Shown here in pieces: positions 36,100-46,122 of a DNA stretch of 64,000 bases. Origin of the DNA: Bifidobacterium sp. ESL0775 (lineage in GTDB: Bacteria > Actinomycetota > Actinomycetes > Actinomycetales > Bifidobacteriaceae); contig NZ_CP113917.1 in the NCBI RefSeq assembly GCF_029395475.1, forward strand, positions 496,001 through 560,000, read 5' to 3'. The notes under the pieces were generated by a model. It ran no database searches. It was given only the letters and a program-made list of their open reading frames with translations, and was not told where the DNA came from. The position numbers and the translations under genes are program-made. Numbering within the stretch: position 1 is the first letter of the stretch; every line of letters begins with the position of its first letter.

Positions 36100-37422
36100 T
36101 TAGAGCACGTCGATCTGCGTGGGGATCGACGGATCACCCTTCATCAGCGATTGCGCGGTGATGGGAAGCTCAGCCAACGCTTCTGCGTGATACTTGTGGG
36201 CGGTGGTGATGGCGTCGTGGCCCTGATACTGTGTGTTGGCCTCGCCGTGGTCCATATAGCTGACCATCAGGTCCTTCCAGCCGCTCTCGGGCTTGAACTG
36301 CGCGAGCTTCTCCTCCGAACCGGAGATGACGTGTTCGCCGTTCGCAAGGCCGAATTCGTAGGAACGGAACGCAAGTTTGCGTCCGGGGACGGTGGCCTTG
36401 TTCTCGGAATGCTTGGCGACCGGCACCATCTCGCCGTTGTCGCCTTCGCGTTCGGTGAGCTTGTAGACCATCGCGCAGGTCGGGGCACCGGAGCCGGTGA
36501 CGAGCATCGTGCCGACGCCGTAGGAATCGACGGGGGCGGACTGCAGGGACGCCAGGGCATATTCGTCAAGGTCGTTGGTCACGGTGATCTTCGTGTTCTT
36601 GGCGCCGAGGGCGTCGAGCTGGTTGCGCACGCGCTGGGCTAGAGCGGCGAGGTCGCCGGAATCGATACGCACGCAGCCGAGGTCCGGGCCGGCCACTTCC
36701 ACGGCCGTCTTGATGGCCTCATCGATGTCATACGTGTCGACCAGAAGCGTGGTGTTCGCGCTCATCGCGGCGACCTGCGAGGCGAAGGCGTCGCGCTCGG
36801 AATCGTGAACGAGGGTGAAGCAGTGGGCTGAGGTGCCGATGGCCTTCAAGCCGTAAAGCTGGGCAGCGAGCAGATTCGAAGTGCCTTGGAACCCGCCAAC
36901 CACAGCTGCGCGGGCGGCGGCCACGGCGGCCCATTCGTTGGTGCGGCGTCCTCCCATATCCATGCAGGGCCGGTCGCCCGCTGCGCTGACCATACGCGAG
37001 GCGGCGGAGGCGACAGCGGAATCATAATTCAAAATCGAAAGCAGTAGTGTCTCCAGCAGTGTGCACTCGCCGAACGTGCCTTCGACCTCGAGGATGGGGG
37101 AGTCGGGGAAGAACATCTCGCCTTCGCGATAACCCTTGATCGATCCGGTGAACTTGAAGTCCTTGAGCCATTTGATGGTTTCGGGGCTTACGATCTTGCG
37201 GTCGGAGAGGAACTTCAGGTCGTCGTCATTCAGGTGGAAACGCTCGAGCGTGTCGAGAATGCGACCGCTGCCTGCTACCACGCCGTAACGCCGGCCGAGC
37301 GGCAGATGGCGCGTGAACACCTCGAAAACGCACTTGCGGTTCGCGGTGCCGTCTTTGAGCGCCGCGTCCAGCATCGTGTATTCGTACATATCGGTCATCA
37401 AAGCCGGTGAATAATCCAGCAT
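36100..37422 (-). CDS. pncB: Nicotinate phosphoribosyltransferase
   Basis: A 440-residue enzyme of NAD salvage: nicotinate plus PRPP gives nicotinate mononucleotide. MLDYSPALMTDMYEYTM is the usual start; the phosphoribosyl-binding region includes IDSGDLAAL and TNDLDEY. The ATG at 37422 has AGGGAGG six bases upstream; a GTG one codon earlier is possible. Confidence 0.95.
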   Translation of the reverse strand: MLDYSPALMTDMYEYTMLDAALKDGTANRKCVFEVFTRHLPLGRRYGVVAGSGRILDTLERFHLNDDDLKFLSDRKIVSPETIKWLKDFKFTGSIKGYREGEMFFPDSPILEVEGTFGECTLLETLLLSILNYDSAVASAASRMVSAAGDRPCMDMGGRRTNEWAAVAAARAAVVGGFQGTSNLLAAQLYGLKAIGTSAHCFTLVHDSERDAFASQVAAMSANTTLLVDTYDIDEAIKTAVEVAGPDLGCVRIDSGDLAALAQRVRNQLDALGAKNTKITVTNDLDEYALASLQSAPVDSYGVGTMLVTGSGAPTCAMVYKLTEREGDNGEMVPVAKHSENKATVPGRKLAFRSYEFGLANGEHVISGSEEKLAQFKPESGWKDLMVSYMDHGEANTQYQGHDAITTAHKYHAEALAELPITAQSLMKGDPSIPTQIDVL

Positions 37423-37706
37423 CACATGCCTCCCTGAGGTGTGTATCGCCCGTGCCCCTTGCGTTGCCGGTATGCGGCGCGGCCACGAGATTGCGTTGCC
37501 GGTTGGTCCGGCCGCGTTCTTTTCACTTTGAGTCTAACCCGACACGGCGATTAATAGTAACAATGACTATAAGTAGACATTTCGAGGTCGGATATCCCGT
37601 ACCGCTTTTGCCGCCCGCAGGTTTTACGGATGCTGGCTGACCTTTACGGGAATTGGAATATCCGTAGATTCGGCCGTTTTCGCGCGCTGTCCATAAACTG
37701 GCGTGC

Positions 37707-38345
37707 ATGAAATATTTTGTCGGAATCTACCGCCTCGTCATCGCGTTCCTGTGCCTGGCGTGGACGAGCGTGGCCTGGGGCGAGCCCAGCTATTGGGTGT
37801 ATTTCACTTACGAAACCAACTTCCTGCTGGGCTTGGTGATGTTGTGGGCCGGCATCGCCTGCCTGATCGACGGCAAGCAGCCGCCCGCGTGGCTCAAGGG
37901 CATTCTGACACTCTATATATTGATTACCGGCGTGGTGGCCGCGACGCTTCTGCCGCCTACCAACCTGGCTACGGCGAAGTACGTGTTCGGCATCGTCACC
38001 AACCAGATCCTGCACCGGGTCGTGCCGATTCTCGCGGTCATTGATTTCATCCTCTTCGACGCCCACCGCCGCTTCAAGTGGCATTATGTGCTCACTTGGC
38101 TCATCTACTTCCCGTTCTATCTGGCGTTCGTGCTCATCCGCGCCCATCTTTGGCCTCATTCCGGGCCCGAGGCCGGCGGCAACCCGTACCCCTATGGCTT
38201 CATCGACGTCAACAAGATCGGCTGGACCCAGATGTGGATCAACATCGCCCTGTGCATCGTCGCCTTCGCCATCATGGGGCTGGTCATCTTCCTCATCGAC
38301 CGTATCCTGCCGAAGAAACCGTTGATCGGTTCTGTGCGCAACTGA
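37707..38345 (+). CDS. Pr6Pr family membrane protein
   Basis: A 212-residue protein with six hydrophobic segments (FVGIYRLVIAFLCLAW, NFLLGLVMLWAGIACL, ILTLYILITGVVAATLL and others) and the sequence HRVVPILAVIDFILFD near the middle, typical of the Pr6Pr/FAR-17a-like family. Function unknown. It is independent of the rph gene that follows 30 bases later. Confidence 0.75.
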   Translation: MKYFVGIYRLVIAFLCLAWTSVAWGEPSYWVYFTYETNFLLGLVMLWAGIACLIDGKQPPAWLKGILTLYILITGVVAATLLPPTNLATAKYVFGIVTNQILHRVVPILAVIDFILFDAHRRFKWHYVLTWLIYFPFYLAFVLIRAHLWPHSGPEAGGNPYPYGFIDVNKIGWTQMWINIALCIVAFAIMGLVIFLIDRILPKKPLIGSVRN

Positions 38346-38375
38346 CGTGACTGGCTGATGGTGTAGGTTTGCGGT

Positions 38376-39140
38376 ATGGCTGAAATCAAAGATTTACTGG
38401 ATAACAACACTGTGGTGCGCCCGGACGGGCGTGCCGTCGACGAGCTGCGGCCCGTCAAGATCACCCGTCACTTCACCGATGCGCCGGAAGGCTCCGTGCT
38501 CATCGAGTGCGGCAACACTCGCGTGATGTGCACCGCGACCTTCGCGCCCGGCGTGCCGCGCTGGCGCAAGGATTCCGGGCTGGGCTGGGTCACCGCCGAA
38601 TACGCGATGCTGCCGCGGGCCACTTCCGAGCGCACCCCTCGCGAATCCGTGAAGGGCAAGGTCGGCGGACGCACGCAGGAGATCAGCCGTTTGGTCGGCC
38701 GTTGCCTGCGCGGTGTCATCGACATGAAGGCGCTGGGCGAGAACCAGATTCAGATGGACTGCGATGTATTACAGGCTGATGGGGGCACCCGCACCGCTTC
38801 CGTCACCGGTGCTTACGTCGCGCTGGTCGACGCGTTGCACTGGGCCGAGAAGCACAAGCACATCCGCTCCGCCGAGAAGGCCATCAAGGACCAGATTTCC
38901 GCGGTTTCCGTGGGTATCATCAACGGTACGTCGATGCTCGACCTGCCGTATATCGAGGACAGCCAGGCCATGACCGACATGAACGTCGCCATGACCGGCT
39001 CCGGCAAGTTCATCGAGATCCAGGGCACCGCCGAGCACCGCCCATTCACCCGCGACGAGCTCAACGTGCTTCTCGAGCTGGCCGAGAAAGGTAACAAGGA
39101 ACTCCAGCGCGCGCAGAACGAGGCGCTCGCCAAGGACTGA
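38376..39140 (+). CDS. rph: Ribonuclease PH
   Basis: A 254-residue phosphorolytic 3'-5' exoribonuclease that trims tRNA ends. It begins with [46 protein letters not shown] (phosphate binding) and [17 protein letters not shown] are conserved. The RdgB-type gene follows 37 bases later, the usual actinobacterial order. Confidence 0.95.
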   Translation: MAEIKDLLDNNTVVRPDGRAVDELRPVKITRHFTDAPEGSVLIECGNTRVMCTATFAPGVPRWRKDSGLGWVTAEYAMLPRATSERTPRESVKGKVGGRTQEISRLVGRCLRGVIDMKALGENQIQMDCDVLQADGGTRTASVTGAYVALVDALHWAEKHKHIRSAEKAIKDQISAVSVGIINGTSMLDLPYIEDSQAMTDMNVAMTGSGKFIEIQGTAEHRPFTRDELNVLLELAEKGNKELQRAQNEALAKD

Positions 39141-39177
39141 ATCCTCTGCTTTGACAAATAATATAAAAGGAAGCGTT

Positions 39178-39852
39178 ATGAAAATCGTCGTCGCCACGCA
39201 TAACGAAGGTAAGCTGCCGGAGATCCGAACCATCATCGAGGCCGAGCTGGGCAAGGCCGCGCAGCACGTCGAGCTGGTTTCCGCCGGTTCGATGAACCTG
39301 CCGGACCCCGTCGAGACCGGCGTGACGTTCGAGGAGAACGCGCTGATCAAGGCGCGGGACGTGGCCAAGCGGACGGGACTGCCGGCGCTCGCCGACGACA
39401 GTGGGCTGATTGTCGATGTACTCGGCTCGGCTCCTGGCATCCTTTCGGCGCGTTGGGCTGGCGTCCACGGCCACGACAAGGCCAACAACGCTCTGTTGCT
39501 CGCGCAACTCGAGGACATTCCCGATGGCAAACGCGGAGCGCGCTTCAACTGCGCGGCGGCGCTGGTGGTGCCGAAGCATTGCGGCGAGGAGCGTCCAAAC
39601 GGTACGACGCCGAAAGCCGCGGAAACCGTCGAACTCGGCGAGATGCATGGCGAGATTGTTCGTGAGCCGCGCGGCGAGAACGGCTTCGGCTACGATTCCA
39701 TTTTCGTGCCGAACGACCAACCCGGCCGCCTGAACGGCGACGGTGAAAAGCTTACGAGCGCCGAAATGACCGCCGAGGAAAAGAACGCGATTTCCCACCG
39801 CCACAAGGCCTTCGTCGCGCTTGCTCCGGCGATTAAGGAACTCATCGACTGA
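39178..39852 (+). CDS. rdgB: XTP/dITP diphosphatase, RdgB/HAM1 family
   Basis: A 224-residue non-canonical purine NTP pyrophosphatase. The substrate motif THNEGK is at residues 8-13; FEENALIKARD, ADDSGLIVD and SHRHKAF are also present. The ATG at 39178, with AAAAGGAA seven bases upstream, is preferred over the TTG at 39151. The middle contains a small insertion (KHCGEERPNGTTPKAAE). Confidence 0.94.
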   Translation: MKIVVATHNEGKLPEIRTIIEAELGKAAQHVELVSAGSMNLPDPVETGVTFEENALIKARDVAKRTGLPALADDSGLIVDVLGSAPGILSARWAGVHGHDKANNALLLAQLEDIPDGKRGARFNCAAALVVPKHCGEERPNGTTPKAAETVELGEMHGEIVREPRGENGFGYDSIFVPNDQPGRLNGDGEKLTSAEMTAEEKNAISHRHKAFVALAPAIKELID

Positions 39853-40040
39853 AGTAATACAATTGTGACGAATCCGGTATTGACGTTCGCGTTGCCTGTA
39901 GCGCCCGCAATGCCAATGGCAGATTTGGAAGACAACGAAGGCGCAAAAAACAGCGGATCGTTTGATGCTTAATTCCGTAAGTGCATAAATTCCGTGAATC
40001 TAAGAAGGCCATCGATCATCTTTGCCTTGTCTTTTGAATT

Positions 40041-41312
40041 TCAATCTTTCAAGGTGATGATTGGAGCTACCATGACTCCGTCTGGCCGGGTATAGCTCAA
40101 TTGTCCCGTTCCGGTCAGCACCATAAGAAAACTGGGCTTTTGCATTTTCGTTGTGTCGAGCTTTTCTGAAAGTGTCAATAGATTCTTGGCCCCTTCGTCC
40201 ACTAATTTGTCGCCGCCAAGTTTGATTTCAATGAGCCCATATCGTCCGTCGCGTAAATGGAGTACCGCATCGCATTCCAAGCCGCTTTTGTCGCGGAAAT
40301 GGAATACTTCGCCATCAAGCGCGTCGGCGTAAATCCGTAAATCACGCACGCAGAGGCTCTCGAACCACAACCCGAATGTTCGTAGGTCTTTTATCGCACC
40401 CTGCGGCCCTACACCCATTGCCGCAGCCGCGATGGAAGGATCCACGAAATGGCGTGTCTCTGTGGTTCGGATGGCTGTTTTGCTTCTAAGGTTCGGGTTC
40501 CATGCCGGCATATCCTCGATAACGAAGATACGTTGCAATGCGGTGATATAGGATTGGACCGTTTTGTCGTTGGGTGCCGTGCCATTGCCTCGCAGATCGT
40601 CCGCTATTTGCGAAGTTGGAGTTTGGGACGATTCCATACGTGCATAGGAGCGCAATAATCGTCGCGCCAGCTGCGGGTCGCGTTGTGTGTCGTCCACGCG
40701 GGAGATGTCGGAATCGGCCACAGCGTCCACATAGTTGCGAGCCTGTCGCAAGGCCATGCGCTCGGGTTGCCCGATGGCTTTAGGCCAACCTCCTCGGCAA
40801 AGCAAGAAGGCAAGTTTTTCGATGGTCGCCCCCGCTTTTGCGACAGGTAATTCCTCTCCTGCGAATAAATTCCGCAACGATACTCTTCCGCTGGAGTCTT
40901 TGGATTCGTAAAGGCTCATCGGGCGCATGCGCAATCGTGAGATTCGCCCGGTTCCAGTATGAAGCATTGATGCGTTATTGGGCGGTACACTTGAACCGGT
41001 AAGTATGAACTGGCCGAATTGGTCGCGCTTGTCAACCTCGAAGCGAACCGCGTCCCACAGCTTTGGCGCGGTCTGCCACTCGTCGATGAGACGTGGTGTC
41101 TCGCCCTTCAGCAGCATCGATGGTTGGGCGTCCGCTAAAATAAGGTTTTGCTCGCGCGATTCTGGGTCTGCCATATATACAGTACTTTTCGCGATTTGTT
41201 CGCAAGTTGTGGTTTTGCCGCACCATTTTGCGCCTTGCACCAAGACCGCGCCAGTTGCTTCGAGCTGATTTTTTAGTAGTTTGTCATAGATACGGGGAAA
41301 GTAATCAAGCAT
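40041..41312 (-). CDS. AAA ATPase with DUF4143 domain
   Basis: A 423-residue protein. The N-terminal AAA-type ATPase has Walker A GAKWCGKTT and Walker B RLIDEWQ; DUF4143 covers the C-terminal half (FEL/FHFRDKSGLECDAVL and YGLIEIKLGG, a nuclease-like motif). Such proteins are common accessory genes of unknown function in gut actinobacteria and Bacteroidetes. The start ATG 41312 has AAGGAG about nine bases upstream. The region just before it is a strict 23-bp tandem repeat array. Confidence 0.85.
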   Translation of the reverse strand: MLDYFPRIYDKLLKNQLEATGAVLVQGAKWCGKTTTCEQIAKSTVYMADPESREQNLILADAQPSMLLKGETPRLIDEWQTAPKLWDAVRFEVDKRDQFGQFILTGSSVPPNNASMLHTGTGRISRLRMRPMSLYESKDSSGRVSLRNLFAGEELPVAKAGATIEKLAFLLCRGGWPKAIGQPERMALRQARNYVDAVADSDISRVDDTQRDPQLARRLLRSYARMESSQTPTSQIADDLRGNGTAPNDKTVQSYITALQRIFVIEDMPAWNPNLRSKTAIRTTETRHFVDPSIAAAAMGVGPQGAIKDLRTFGLWFESLCVRDLRIYADALDGEVFHFRDKSGLECDAVLHLRDGRYGLIEIKLGGDKLVDEGAKNLLTLSEKLDTTKMQKPSFLMVLTGTGQLSYTRPDGVMVAPIITLKD

Positions 41313-41349
41313 TCGATAACTCCTTTCACACAACGGTTTTAGACCGCCA

Positions 41350-41510
41350 GTTCCTGAGTTGGCGTATTTTTACCTACCGAGTTGGCAGGTTTTTATTTCC
41401 TAAGTTGGCTCAATTTTATTATCTAAGTTGGACGATTTTCATTTACCGAGTTAGCGTGATTTCAATGGATGAGTTGGCGTATTTTCGTTTCCTGAGTTGG
41501 CTGGAATGAG
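41350..41510. repeat. Seven-copy 23-bp tandem repeat array
   Basis: The core (G/A)AGTTGGC starts at 41356, 41379, 41402, 41425, 41448, 41471 and 41494, exactly 23 bases apart each time. The consensus unit is about TTTCCT-GAGTTGGC-GTATTTTTA. Units differ by several bases outside the core. The period is not a multiple of three, so it is not coding. It lies between the AEC permease stop and the DUF4143 ATPase start. Confidence 0.92.
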
Positions 41511-41527
41511 AAATTTGGTCAACACTC

Positions 41528-42529
41528 TCACATGTGAATGAGGAAGTGGGCGACGGTCATCAGGATCGTGCCGACCACGGCGGTGATGCAGAGGATGAAA
41601 CCGGCGAGCTTGGCGTTGCCGAGGACCTTGTCGGTGAACATCGTCGAGAAGATGGCCGTCGGCGCGAGGCAGCACATCACGACGGTCTCGCGGATCAGCG
41701 GGCTAAACGGTAGGACGAACCAAGCGAGCATTGCGAAGATGATTCCGAACGGCAGGCGCCAGGCCATGACCTCGGCCACGAATTTGAGGTCGCGCCTCGA
41801 GCCGGGCAGGTCGGTCAGCATGCCAACCATCACCATCGAGCAGAACGCGTTGGCCGCCGAGAAGGGCTGCGAGACCTGCGCGATCCACGTCGGGTAGTGG
41901 AAGTCGAAAAGCATGAGGATGATCATCAATACGTAAGTGTCGAACGCCGGCGAGGTGACGAACCCCTTGACGACGTTGCGGATGAGCGCCCGGCGCTGAA
42001 GCCTGCGGGCGTCGCGGTCGGTCGCCTTGATGCGCGGCAGGGTGGGCGCGTCGCCGGCGTGCTGTTCGGCCAGCGTCTTGCCGGGGGCGATGTGCAGCAG
42101 GTTCTGCGTCATCACGTTCGTGCCGGCGGCCACCATGATGTCATTGCCGATGTCGAACATCGCGGCGGGGACCAACGCCGCCGGGCCGAGGAACGCCTGG
42201 ACCATCGGGAAGCAGAAGCAGCCCACGTTGAATCCGCTGCCGTTGAGCATCAGGAAGGCGCGGTCGGCGACGGGGCGATGGCGCGTGGCGATGAAAATCA
42301 GCAACGGAGGGATGAGCGCGGCGAAAAACGAGAAGCAGGAAAGCAGCAAAAGGTTGAGTTGGTGCGGGTTCGTGGCGAAGGAATAGATGATCGCGCCCGG
42401 AAGGATGATGTCGAACTCAAGCACCTGCACCACGCGGTAGTCCTTCGGCCCCAGAATGCTGGTCCGCTTGAACAGGTAACCCAGCGCAATGATGAGCAGC
42501 AGCGTTGCCGGTTGAATGAGTGCTGACAT
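41528..42529 (-). CDS. AEC family transporter
   Basis: A 333-residue membrane protein with about ten hydrophobic segments in the auxin efflux carrier/AEC arrangement: SALIQPATLLLIIALGYLFK at the start and NVGCFCFPMVQAFLG and FVLPFSPLIRETVVMC later. Substrates in this family are small organic acids; none can be assigned here. ATG 42529 is chosen; the longer reading to 42559 adds ten residues. Confidence 0.85.
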   Translation of the reverse strand: MSALIQPATLLLIIALGYLFKRTSILGPKDYRVVQVLEFDIILPGAIIYSFATNPHQLNLLLLSCFSFFAALIPPLLIFIATRHRPVADRAFLMLNGSGFNVGCFCFPMVQAFLGPAALVPAAMFDIGNDIMVAAGTNVMTQNLLHIAPGKTLAEQHAGDAPTLPRIKATDRDARRLQRRALIRNVVKGFVTSPAFDTYVLMIILMLFDFHYPTWIAQVSQPFSAANAFCSMVMVGMLTDLPGSRRDLKFVAEVMAWRLPFGIIFAMLAWFVLPFSPLIRETVVMCCLAPTAIFSTMFTDKVLGNAKLAGFILCITAVVGTILMTVAHFLIHM

Positions 42530-42703
42530 GGACTTGGTTCTCTTTCTTATGCATAACAATATTACTGATTGGCCGCTCTACTTCGATGCATTATTGACTT
42601 CAGTATTCGTATTGAGTAATGAGCAAAAACGAAATAAATTCAAGCTGCATGAAGTTTCTTTTTATAAAGTGGTAAAACTGTATTCAGCACTGCACTAATC
42701 ATA

Positions 42704-44548
42704 CTATGTATCCTGAAGAGTATTGGCTTCCAACAACAATTTATCTATGTGTGATGATGCACCTAATAGGTCGAGTATTTCGCGTAAGGGATCCCAAATA
42801 GGTTCTATTCCAGAAAACCTCCTTAAGGCTTCACGAATTTTCGGGAACCAGGCATACGTCATAATTCGTAGCCATGTATATAATGCAAGCCAAACTATAA
42901 TCAGGAGCATTGTAACAAAACCAATAACCCATAGCTGGTTCATGGTTATGTTAAATGAGATTTTGGGTGAAATAATTGGGTGATTGATGATTGTCATAGA
43001 TGCTTGCGGCACTTGTATATTCCACACGATATTTTTGATATCAACTGTAGTTGCCTGAATGTTTTGCCTACGGAATGAGGCAAACATCATTCCCGCATTT
43101 GTTGCTATTGCTAGTATGGGTACTCCAAAACGAGGGAGCATCAGAAGGTTGGTGACCATAGGACTTTCTTTTAGGTTTGGAACTATGAACGCCAAGGCGA
43201 ATTGCGCAATTAAAGCGGTTTGAAAAAGATGAATGCCACTCGCATCAACCGGGTGCGACAGAATATGCAAGAAACTTGTCATCAATAATGCTTCAAATAC
43301 AATAAAGAAGACAATAGGGACTACAACGCGTAATTTTGGAATGACGAATCCTAGAAGACGTGCGTCGTCATAAGTTGTATGTCGATTTTGTCCTTTATCC
43401 TCTTCCCCCTCGTTCCTAGAACTCATGGGAGAAAAGAGCACATCACCACTCAGTAGACTACGTTGCCCATTAAGATGCCAATCTGAAATTGCAGCAGGCC
43501 GACAATCACTAGCAAAGTCCAACTCAAGGAACGATGATTGCCGAAGCCATTGTCTGTTTAGTGTGAACTCTTTGAATCGGCATAAAGTTAGAAGAACCCG
43601 CACCAGACATTTGCAAAAATATAGTAACTGCAAAGGGAGCCACGTGAGATGGTGCTCATTGAGACGAATATTCTTTGCATCGTTTCTCCACCAATCTTTA
43701 AAGCTAAGTATGACATTTCGACGTAATGACCATCTCGGTGCATAACGGTTGACGGTAAAGGTATAAGATTCATGTCCCGATTGTTTTGCTTTTATATATG
43801 CAAGTACAGGATAATCTTCTACAAAATCTTGAACAATGCTGTGAAGTTCGAGTATGTTTGGCGCTATCGTTGAAATCTCATCATCAGTCAGATCCTTAAT
43901 AGATAGATAATCTTTATAAGCAGCCCAAAATTTTCCTGTATCACTGGCTTGCTGCTGCATTGATTTTGTTAGCGTTAGCTTTTGAAATCTACTGAATAAT
44001 GGTTGACTCCGACTGCAGCCATAGTTATATGTATTTCGAGCTGTTAGATAGCAGTCTTGTAAAGTCCGATCGTTGTAATTATCGCCACAAATAGCTCGAA
44101 TTGTTATCATCGTTGCAAACCGGTCATTAGTATGACGATGTGATAAATATACTTCTGGATGACTGGTACATTTATATTCTGTAGGTACAAAGCGTCGAAT
44201 TTTCAATATCGGCAAAGGTAAGTATTGGCCTGGTTGAAAATTTATTCCACTAGCTATTGCCAATTTACTCAAACAATCCCAGTCGATTTCGAAGGTCCAT
44301 GTTTCTAGCTGTTTGTCAGGTTGTGAAAGATCTATTGTTCGATGTTTCTGGCAAAGCCAAGTTGGTTGGGAACTCGAATCACCGTATTTCCCCATCCCGG
44401 TTTCTAGTTTCCAGAGGAATTCAACGGCTGGAAGGTGTTGTTGAAAAAATCGATGAAGCTTGCTATTCCAGTACTCGTCTTCGTCTTCGTCGAGAGAATC
44501 GAGTCCGATGAAATCTGGATTGACAAGGTTTTCCTCTCCTTCAAGCAT
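42704..44548 (-). CDS. Large hypothetical membrane protein (AT-rich island)
   Basis: A 614-residue protein I do not recognise. Residues 1-390 are hydrophilic; four membrane segments are predicted near 405-430, 440-460, 467-487 and 538-562, with a short cytoplasmic tail. The N-terminal part has no motif I can name; it has an acidic patch (DSLDEDEDEY) and scattered Cys. Codon and base composition are clearly more AT-rich than its neighbours, which suggests horizontal acquisition. A 62-codon gene lies upstream in the same direction. Confidence 0.6.
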   Translation of the reverse strand: MLEGEENLVNPDFIGLDSLDEDEDEYWNSKLHRFFQQHLPAVEFLWKLETGMGKYGDSSSQPTWLCQKHRTIDLSQPDKQLETWTFEIDWDCLSKLAIASGINFQPGQYLPLPILKIRRFVPTEYKCTSHPEVYLSHRHTNDRFATMITIRAICGDNYNDRTLQDCYLTARNTYNYGCSRSQPLFSRFQKLTLTKSMQQQASDTGKFWAAYKDYLSIKDLTDDEISTIAPNILELHSIVQDFVEDYPVLAYIKAKQSGHESYTFTVNRYAPRWSLRRNVILSFKDWWRNDAKNIRLNEHHLTWLPLQLLYFCKCLVRVLLTLCRFKEFTLNRQWLRQSSFLELDFASDCRPAAISDWHLNGQRSLLSGDVLFSPMSSRNEGEEDKGQNRHTTYDDARLLGFVIPKLRVVVPIVFFIVFEALLMTSFLHILSHPVDASGIHLFQTALIAQFALAFIVPNLKESPMVTNLLMLPRFGVPILAIATNAGMMFASFRRQNIQATTVDIKNIVWNIQVPQASMTIINHPIISPKISFNITMNQLWVIGFVTMLLIIVWLALYTWLRIMTYAWFPKIREALRRFSGIEPIWDPLREILDLLGASSHIDKLLLEANTLQDT

Positions 44549-44622
44549 ATAAGGTCCTTAACTGTGTTATAAAAGTTATCTATACTCATACACCAACAAT
44601 TTCCGTGTGGCTCACTTATATG

Positions 44623-44663
44623 AAGTGCTGGCCAATAACATGCTTTGTCATCGGCCAGCACTT
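44623..44663. repeat. Hairpin between the 62-codon gene and the 614-residue gene
   Basis: AAGTGCTGGCC (44623-44633) and GGCCAGCACTT (44653-44663) form a perfect 11-bp stem around a 19-base loop. It may be an attenuator or processing site for the minus-strand pair. Confidence 0.7.
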
Positions 44664-44744
44664 ATTTCTTGACTCAGCAGATTTTTATTAGAACGAAATT
44701 ATCATTAAATAAAAAAGATAAGTCATAAATTTCACTAGTCTATT

Positions 44745-44933
44745 TCAATTACGGCTATGAGCTGAGCGCATAGGGTCAAATCCTCTTTCTAATTCTTTCT
44801 GTCGTTTCTTTGTATCGGCACCAACGTTTTTAAAAAAGGCGTCTAGATTAGCTCTTGTCAATTTCACCTGTTTAAGGCGTGGATCATTAATTGCGGCTAT
44901 CACCGATGAATCAAGCGGTCCCATACGAGTCAT
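44745..44933 (-). CDS. Small hypothetical protein
   Basis: A 62-residue basic protein beginning MTRMGPLDSSVIAAINDPRL, with a helical middle (ANLDAFFKNVGADTKKRQKELER). AGAGG lies nine bases before the ATG. It is in the same AT-rich island and orientation as the 614-residue gene downstream and may form a two-gene unit with it. I do not recognise a family. Confidence 0.5.
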   Translation of the reverse strand: MTRMGPLDSSVIAAINDPRLKQVKLTRANLDAFFKNVGADTKKRQKELERGFDPMRSAHSRN

Positions 44934-45351
44934 GCTGTTTAACCTCTGTATTACGTCAGTTCTTATGTGTTAGCCATGCGGCTGGTACATGTACATGAAA
45001 GAACTGTGTTCACGTACAATCATTTCTAATCGGCATTGTGCCGATACCGCCCTACCGTAATTGCGCAGAGCAGTAAAAGAAATGCCTGATACACGACTTA
45101 AGCCGTTATCAGGATACTTATTTAATTATAGTCAACTTTGAACGAGACATTACATTTCATTCAAAAGCATTACGAGTAAAAACAAACTCATCATTCAAGT
45201 TTATTCTCATCGTTAGATAAGTCAGTATCAGAGAAGCCATTAGTTCAAATATTGGACAGTGAAGTGCGAAGAAACATCCGAATTGAAAAATGGACGAAGA
45301 TGACTTGTATAGATTGAGAGTAACGTTTCGGATATTTATTATTGTACAGGT
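44934..45351. other. AT-rich gap before the GNAT gene
   Basis: No supported gene or strong signal was found. A minus-strand frame of 66 codons (45157-45357) has no RBS and unusual composition. TTGACT on the minus strand near 45132 could be a -35 for the small gene at 44933, but no good -10 follows. Confidence 0.3.
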
Positions 45352-46122
45352 ATGCAAGAGCTAAATACAGGTAAAGGAAAGATTTTGATAGTGGAGAGAT
45401 CGACAAATGTAAATTCGCGTGTTTCGGGGACGATCAGGCGTTGCGGCGTTGACGACGCGGCGATGCTGCATCGGCTGAGCGTGGAGACATACGTCGACAC
45501 CTTCGACGGGACGAGCTCGGACGAGGATATGGAGAAATATCTCGAGGAGACCTATGCCGAGCCGGTTTTGCGTAAAGAACTGGCCAATCCCGATTCGGTG
45601 TTTTTCGTCATCTTGATGCCGTCGGGCGCGCAAACGAAAGCCAGGGTGGGGATTGGTCGAGGAGTTGGTGACGCCGGAGACTTGCTTGATTCCGCAAATG
45701 CCGGCAAATCCCGGAATTCCGTTAAATATCCAGATGATCCCGCCAATACGGTCAATTCCGTAAATTCTACAGATCCCGGTAAGTTTTCCGAAACTGCAAT
45801 TTCCGCTGAAATACCTGCGGGCTATATGAAACTGAATTTCGGTGACGCGCAAATCGAGGATATGGGGCCTAATGCGATGGAGGTCCAGCGGCTGTATATC
45901 CAGAAGGCGTTCAAGGGCTGCGGCCTTGGCACCCAGTTGATGAATCTTGCGCTGGATACGGCCCGTGAACGCGGTTTGCACAAGGTCTGGCTCGGCGTCT
46001 GGGAGCACAACGAACCGGCCAAGCGTTTCTACGCCGGCAAGGGCTTCGTTCGCGTCGGCCAGCACGATTTCTGGCAAGGCGACGACAAGCAGACCGATTA
46101 CCTGATGGCGCAGGATTTGTAG
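45352..46122 (+). CDS. GNAT family N-acetyltransferase
   Basis: A 256-residue acetyltransferase. The acetyl-CoA binding motif region is VQRLYIQKAFKGCGLGTQLM, followed by GLHKVWLGVWEHNEPAKRFY and GFVRVGQHDF, all typical of GNAT enzymes. An Asn/Asp/Ser-rich insertion at about 105-145 interrupts the fold. The start is uncertain: ATG 45352 has a weak RBS, and a GTG near 45391 with AAAGGAAAG upstream is an alternative. Confidence 0.85.
   Translation: MQELNTGKGKILIVERSTNVNSRVSGTIRRCGVDDAAMLHRLSVETYVDTFDGTSSDEDMEKYLEETYAEPVLRKELANPDSVFFVILMPSGAQTKARVGIGRGVGDAGDLLDSANAGKSRNSVKYPDDPANTVNSVNSTDPGKFSETAISAEIPAGYMKLNFGDAQIEDMGPNAMEVQRLYIQKAFKGCGLGTQLMNLALDTARERGLHKVWLGVWEHNEPAKRFYAGKGFVRVGQHDFWQGDDKQTDYLMAQDL

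Noticed and set aside
41350..41510. CRISPR array
   Set aside because: The unit is 23 bases in total with an 8-base core, there are no unique spacers of 30 bases or so, and no cas gene is nearby.
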